Source of the DNA: Cyclobacteriaceae bacterium
Lineage (GTDB): Bacteria > Bacteroidota > Bacteroidia > Cytophagales > Cyclobacteriaceae
Length of the DNA: 5,544 bases
NCBI GenBank assembly: GCA_013140395.1
Contig: JABFSY010000363.1
Span: 1-5,544, forward strand
Direction: 5' to 3'
Shown here: positions 5,497 through 5,544 of the stretch, in pieces
Numbering within the stretch: the stretch's first letter is position 1
Layout: every line of letters begins with the position of its first letter
Notes under the pieces: model-generated
Databases searched by the model: none
What the model saw: the letters and a program-made list of their open reading frames with translations, nothing else
What the model was told of the DNA's origin: nothing
Made by a program: the position numbers and the translations under genes

Positions 5497-5504
5497 CAAA
5501 TAAA
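5497..5504 (-). promoter_or_regulatory. Possible -7 box of the phosphoesterase gene
   Basis: On the minus strand this reads TTTATTTG, one base off TAnnTTTG. It lies directly after the T-run of the hairpin at 5506-5540 and 17 nt before the ATG. No TTTG is found at the -33 distance, which falls inside the hairpin. The short space left between terminator and start codon makes this the best candidate, but it is weak. Confidence 0.3.
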
Positions 5505-5505
5505 T

Positions 5506-5540
5506 AAAAAAGGAGTGGAATTTATGCCACCCCTTTTTTT
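5506..5540 (-). terminator. Bidirectional-type hairpin terminator, probably of an unseen minus-strand gene to the right
   Basis: Arms 5506-5518 and 5527-5539 pair over 13 positions with one A/C mismatch (5514 and 5531) and an 8-nt loop. There are six A on the left and seven T on the right, so both strands show a stem with a T-run. Because the phosphoesterase starts just left of it on the minus strand, the useful direction is leftward: ending a minus-strand gene lying beyond the window. Confidence 0.75.
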
Positions 5541-5544
5541 AAAC

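Overview
The window looks like chromosomal core DNA from a member of the Bacteroidota, probably of the Cytophagales type. Four things support this: the C-terminal end of a type IX secretion cargo protein (type B, gliding-motility-associated sorting domain); near-perfect Bacteroidota sigma-factor boxes (TAnnTTTG) upstream of several genes, with no good Shine-Dalgarno sequences; a short PspC-domain protein of the kind common in this phylum; and a lipoprotein carrying the 'SPEG' variant of the OmpA-like domain followed by TPR-like helices. No mobile element, CRISPR array, tRNA or rRNA was seen.

Layout, left to right. Bases 1-227 are the 3' end of a secreted or cell-surface protein exported by T9SS. 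An 80-nt gap carries a promoter for a two-gene unit: a YbaB/EbfC nucleoid-associated protein (308-643) and a family 2 glycosyltransferase (640-1668), joined by an ATGA stop/start overlap. Facing them is a small PspC-domain membrane protein (minus strand, 1652-1876) whose 3' end overlaps the glycosyltransferase by 17 bp. A 190-nt divergent promoter region (1877-2066) separates it from a 589-residue outer-membrane-type lipoprotein (2067-3836), which ends at a strong 15-bp-stem terminator (3859-3892). Next come pdhB, the pyruvate dehydrogenase E1 beta subunit (3990-4970), and, convergent with it at only 5 nt, a YfcE/MJ0936-type metallophosphoesterase (minus strand, 4976-5479). A hairpin terminator at 5506-5540 closes the window. 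It most likely ends an unseen minus-strand gene to the right.

The genes do not form one pathway. They are short, independent housekeeping and envelope transcription units: nucleoid organisation, glycan synthesis, envelope stress or membrane function, outer-membrane to peptidoglycan linkage, central carbon metabolism and a phosphoesterase. I found no convincing undescribed system. The points most worth a second look are regulatory or architectural: an A9 tract inside the promoter spacer of the lipoprotein gene, the lipoprotein's non-canonical OmpA domain, a pdhB terminator embedded in the codons of the opposing phosphoesterase gene, and the tight convergent and coupled gene junctions.
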